DNA of 45,313 nucleotides. It comes from Aureococcus anophagefferens. Lineage: Eukaryota > Sar > Pelagophyceae > Pelagomonadales > Pelagomonadaceae. The translations under genes and the position numbers were made by a program. Shown here piece by piece: positions 41,501-45,313 of this stretch. The notes beneath the pieces were generated by a model. The model worked only from the letters and a program-made list of their open reading frames with translations, ran no database searches and was not told the origin of the DNA. Position 1 is the first letter of the stretch. The number at the start of each line of letters is the position of its first letter. Location: positions 33,175 through 78,487 of the forward strand of contig NW_008705604.1 of assembly GCF_000186865.1 (NCBI RefSeq), given 5' to 3'.

Positions 41501-44500
41501 TTGACCTTTGACTTGTCCAAAGAGTGCTGTGATTCATCGAGCATCTCGAGGAAATCCTTCCAAGCAGGTCGTAGCTGCTGAAGTTTTGCCACTTCACCAG
41601 ATGCGATTTGGACGTCGAACTTCGCCAACGTTGCGTACCTGAGCAAAGTCACGCGTATCTCATTGTTAAATCAGTCAGAGAGAAAGACTCAGCTCCTCCA
41701 AAGAATGGAGCTGATATTCGGAGATGACATCTCATCTATTGGGGGGATTTTTGCTTCGATGGCTGGGCTATTGCGTCGAAGCTCCTGTAGCGTACGAATT
41801 TTATCAGAGAGCTCTTCTAAATTTAGGGGTGTTGCTCGCAGTGTGCGAGTGTTATCAGAAAATAAGTCGTGAAGGTAGTCTAGCCCCTGGCGAGCGTTCT
41901 GATTCAGGAGTCCCAATAGCTTTTGCTGCCATTGTTGGCAATGGGCAACAAGATGCCCTTTGAGGAGTGTGCAATCGAGTTGCACAAAATTAATCATGTG
42001 GGTCATGTTCTCCTGTTGAATCTCGGCTTGTTGATCTTTGTACTTAGTCACATCATCATTGTAGTTCTTCAGACTTCGGTTTGCCTTGGCATAACGTCGG
42101 ATGTAGGCTTCCTTGTCCATCTCCCATATGGGCTTATATTTCTCCCAGTACCTGCGCGAACATCATCAAAAGAACTTGCGGAAGTGCAGGAGTGACAAGA
42201 GTAGCAGCAAGGACTTTCCACGCGGATGGCGCGCCCAAGATATTTTTGAAGCTCGGTTGCGGTAGATGACATCCCATTCATAATTTGGACCACAATCTTG
42301 AGCATGTCTTCGTCATTAGAGATTACTGAGTAAAATGAAGGATGGCGTTCGGATCGCACAACGCCGTCGTCTTCATCAGTATTAGTTGTAGCATGGGCCG
42401 GCGGCTTTTCTGTTTCGGCAACTAGCACTTCGCGCAAGCGTGGGACAACTGCGACTGTCGATATAAGCTCCTTTGCAACAATGTTGACAACGTGCGTAAG
42501 ATTTATCATCGTTGGTCGATAATCAATGCGGCTGTTTTCAAGCACTATTTTGACACCAAACAAAGTCTGTGGTTCAGATTTAGCGTCGCCATTGATAGCT
42601 CGGCTCAACTCCTGTAGGCTGCGTTTGACTGTCTGCCGCAACGAGACTTCCACCTCGCGGTCGACTTCCTTGACGAGTTCCCGCCATTCACGTTGTACCT
42701 CGGAGGTACCCTCGCGAAAATTGACAAACATATCTCGGAGCTCCTGCTTTATATTTTGATGGCTCTGTTGAAAGCGTCGCTTCACCTCAGTGCGGTGGTT
42801 TGCTTGCTTTGCCTCAAAAATACCCTCGTCATATATAGCATTCTTATCGATTCGAAGCAAGAGAAGGGACGCCGTAAGTCGACATTCGCGGGATATCTTG
42901 TGCTTCCCCTCCTTGTATCGACGCACAATTGCGTGTATTTCTCCGCAGTGATTACAACAGTCTTTTACATAATGCTCAACAACACCTTTCGTGGCCCATG
43001 TCAACTTCTGGAGACCCTGATTGATACGCTTGTCGAGTTTTCGGATGTGATCGGAGAATAGACGGCGTTCTTCGACAGTCAGGTCATAAAGGATCGCATT
43101 ATACGCCCTGACTATCAACATGACATGCTCCCGCATCACACGAAGCTTTTCTCGCTGATTACAGATATCATGAGCAACATAGGGAATGGAGAACTCGCCC
43201 TGGAATTTCTCCCAATACTGCACTTCAGAGAACATCGCGAGCAGCCCTCTGTCAAAGTTACACTCAAGAAGACTATCTTTACCTTTGTTCAAAACAGGAG
43301 TTGCACCGAGCAAAACTTCCTCTGTCGCAGCGGACCTCTCCATTCGCTTCATCAGAGGATTGTCAAGGCGCGCCTGCAGCATGGTCGAATCCAAAGCCTC
43401 CATAGAATCCACCCATCCCTTGTAGCGGCTTGCCTTGTAGTCGTTCAGGACGCCCATGAGCACTTTGTATGCAGCCTCTGCTTCGTCGGCTTCCCTCGTG
43501 TGCGTCAAATACCTAGAAAAAGATCTATCCTGCTAGGATAAACTAATTCGTCCAGATTTTTAGACACCGAATGCCCAGATTATTGGCGGAAGGCACGTTG
43601 CGCTCTGCAAGAGACTCCACGAGTCCTGTACAATCTGTGCAAGAGATTTGGCCCAGAGGGCCGACCCAGCCCATTTTGGCTCATTGCTTGCGCAGCGGAG
43701 GCGCTCTGCGATTCTCATCGAAGTCATGGCGAATTTCTTCGACCGTGTGAATGAAGAGCATGTACATATCGACTGTTTTTTTCTCGACGCAGCGCTGGAT
43801 AGCATCTCGCTTTGCAAGGGAATAGAAAATTTCCAGAACCGCCACAGCCTCAGAAACGCGGGTGACCCCTTCAAATGCAGTGTTCATCACATTGGTGTAC
43901 ATCACCTCGAGATCTTTCACGGAATTTTTGAACACGTTGTAGTCGTCGTGCCAATGGCTTGTCTTGACATCTAAAATCTCGTAGTCAAGGTTACGTAGAC
44001 GGTCGATCTGCTGCTCGAATTGGTCCTGTATTTCGATCAACGCCTTCGTAATCTCGTGGCCGCGCGTGCCCCCAAACCGAGGTAGCGACCCTGGTCTGCC
44101 ATGTGTCTCAGAAGATTTTCGACAAAACTGAATTTGGCCTTCGCATACTTCAAGCAGGTCACGACAGCGTTGCACAAAAGCATCGATTTGTGCAAAAATG
44201 GATGCATCATCAAACGTCCAGTGCAAGCGTGGCGCACTAGGATGCGCGGTTCGAATAGCAGCAGCCGTGCGGCGGTATATGCGCTTCCACAGGACACCAC
44301 ACTGAATTGATTCATCAAGTGCAACCTGCCAGCGATGAAACCTCAAATAAGTTTGCGTGCGAGTGCCGAGACACGGGTTTCCTTGGATTGACCATCGAAC
44401 CCTCGACGTCACCGTCAAAAACCTCGCCCAGTGATATCTTGGCGCAACAACGGTGTATGATTTCATTAGAAATCTTACGCAACAGCCCAGTGAGGCGTTC

Positions 44501-45313
44501 TGGGTTTTCGTTGTTGTAGAACCCTGAGAAAATTGCGAAAAGTGCAAATTAAGAGTGTAATGCAACAACCAAGTCGCCAAAACAACACAGGTGAGAACCA
44601 GACAAAGTCCAAATCATCCGTATATACGCGAGAAGCTCCGGAAGTATCTGACAGATGCCTAATTGGGATTTGAAATCAGCGCTCTCATGTCATCGGGGGA
44701 GTGGCTTTTCCCGTAGCGAAGCGTCTACGTACCAGAAGGATCGGAGCTCGCCAGTGCCTCACAAGGTGCGACCAGGTGTTCTAAAAATTTCAGATTGTCA
44801 TTAGCCTCGATGGAGTTGTCTTGAATTTTTTTTACCAGGGACTCGAACCGCGCCAAGTATGACGACTTAGACGCCTCGAGAACACAGACGACACGTCGAA
44901 CGTCTTCTCTCTGAAGTTGCTGCGATATCCCGGAGAGATCCACCGTTCGTGAGCGCCAAAACTGAATCTCTTCGAGGGGCCCTGATACTTCGGCGTGATA
45001 CGCATTGTCGTGGCTGTTGACCACTTCCTTTATTTGACGTGTCCAGCTGATAACTATCGACTCCAACTGCTGAACTAAATCCTTATTTTTGGCGGCGGTA
45101 ATCACATCGGGCAGGAAGTTACCGGACGGTAAATACAGCACCGTTTTTCTTTGTGCTTCAAATGTGGATTCAGTGAGTGAAGCCATAAACTTGTGCAAGT
45201 GGCCCGAGAGGTCCTTCTTGACGCTCTCAGGCCACGCTCGAGACTCAAGTATCTGTGGAGCAAAGACCTGGCCCATGACCACGAGCAGCGACTGCATGTC
45301 CACACCTCGGGTT
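29518..45313 (-). CDS. Axonemal-type dynein heavy chain, 5' end outside the window
   Basis: The microtubule motor of ciliary dynein arms, read on the reverse strand. Starting at the right edge: tail (DHC_N1), with FWRSRTVDLSGI, LPELLAYIRMIW and FAQIDAFVQRCRDLLEVCEGQI; linker (DHC_N2), with MRKRHWDTL and WIYLESIF; then the motor. AAA1 has GPAGTGKTETVKDL, split by an intron at 39036-39084, and FDEFNRI. AAA2 has GATLSGKSTAW near 38000. AAA3 has GSTGVGKT near 36945. AAA4 has GVGGSGRQSLARL near 35525. The stalk is about 33700-34900, with the microtubule-binding segment at about 34000-34100. AAA5 (WNIQGLPADDFSTENG) and AAA6 follow. The C-terminal domain carries LFLEGARWD, and the stop is at 29518. 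Introns placed: 29558-29632, 30469-30530, 36719-36767, 37709-37759, 38701-38755, 38829-38892, 38913-38983, 39036-39084, 40090-40144, 40155-40245, 42152-42234 and 43513-43596; others exist. One +1 frame change is needed near 43693. The C-terminus suggests a single-headed inner-arm class (DNAH1/3/7-like); low confidence for class. Confidence 0.95.
36931..36963 (-). other. Dynein AAA3 P-loop
   Basis: Encodes GSTGVGKT within LLVVGSTGVGKTVQVA, an intact Walker A motif. It is followed by LTINFSATTKSS, which is characteristic of AAA3 in dynein heavy chains. Confidence 0.9.
38893..38912 (-). other. 20-nt microexon in dynein AAA1
   Basis: Encodes the YCVVIN part of AAA1, between a GC-donor intron (38983-38913) and a GT intron (38892-38829). 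With both removed, the protein reads LAMRYCVVINCSDGMDYKS, aligning without gaps to the family pattern (VVFNCSD..DYK). Confidence 0.75.
40145..40154 (-). other. 10-nt microexon in dynein linker
   Basis: The ten bases GTTCTACTTC are flanked by a 91-nt intron (40245-40155, GTGCGC to GCAG) and a 55-nt intron (40144-40090, GTCGGC to TTAG). The spliced reading is NVFPRFYFVSDDDLLEVLGQ, which matches the invariant FPRFYF.S.DDLLE.L block of dynein heavy chains. No other arrangement I tried restores this block. Confidence 0.8.

Overview
This is a nuclear, intron-bearing eukaryotic window. It carries an axonemal-type dynein heavy chain and a FAM227-type gene, so the organism probably builds a motile cilium or flagellum. 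It also carries a Fab1/PIKfyve lipid kinase, SRP68, NOT2 of CCR4-NOT, a PAK-type kinase with CRIB domains, a GT8-GT64 glycosyltransferase fusion, a HAT-repeat protein and an ARM/HEAT-like orphan. No organelle, bacterial or viral genome features were seen. Introns are short (30-91 nt where I could place them) with weak donor sites, a few GC donors, and acceptors usually followed by G. This fits a protist or alga; I cannot name the lineage from the sequence.

Layout, left to right. 540-2068 (-): FAM227-like gene, six exons. 2374-5232 (+): glycosyltransferase fusion, divergent from the first gene. 5233-6277: GC-palindrome-rich intergenic stretch. 6278-8050 (-): SRP68, intronless. 8051-9583: no intact gene, with a GC-rich block holding a coding-like remnant. 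9584-11210 (-): ARM/HEAT-like orphan. 12002-13520 (-): PAK-type kinase. 14100-14680: minisatellite with inverted ends. 14725-17879 (+): HAT-repeat protein, interrupted by a 115-base assembly gap. 18257-about 20986 (+): NOT2. 21228-22580: duplicated, gag-like repeat sequence. 22706-27961 (+): Fab1-type phosphatidylinositol phosphate kinase, one uninterrupted frame. 28270-28670: inverted relative of the repeat. 29518-45313 (-): dynein heavy chain, its 5' end beyond the window.

The genes do not form a pathway cluster; the order looks like a compact, mixed eukaryotic gene neighbourhood. Dynein and FAM227 share a probable ciliary role. SRP68, NOT2 and Fab1 are housekeeping functions (protein targeting, mRNA decay, endosomal lipid signalling).

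The most notable observations are: a near-identical 55-bp TATA-containing element just upstream of two unrelated genes; a GT8-GT64 fusion with an unrecognised C-terminal region; 10-nt and 20-nt microexons in dynein; GC-AG introns; and three places where otherwise conserved proteins need a +1 frame change (assembly error, mutation or recoding). Exon boundaries were set by eye from protein continuity and GT/GC-AG rules, and no database search was run.
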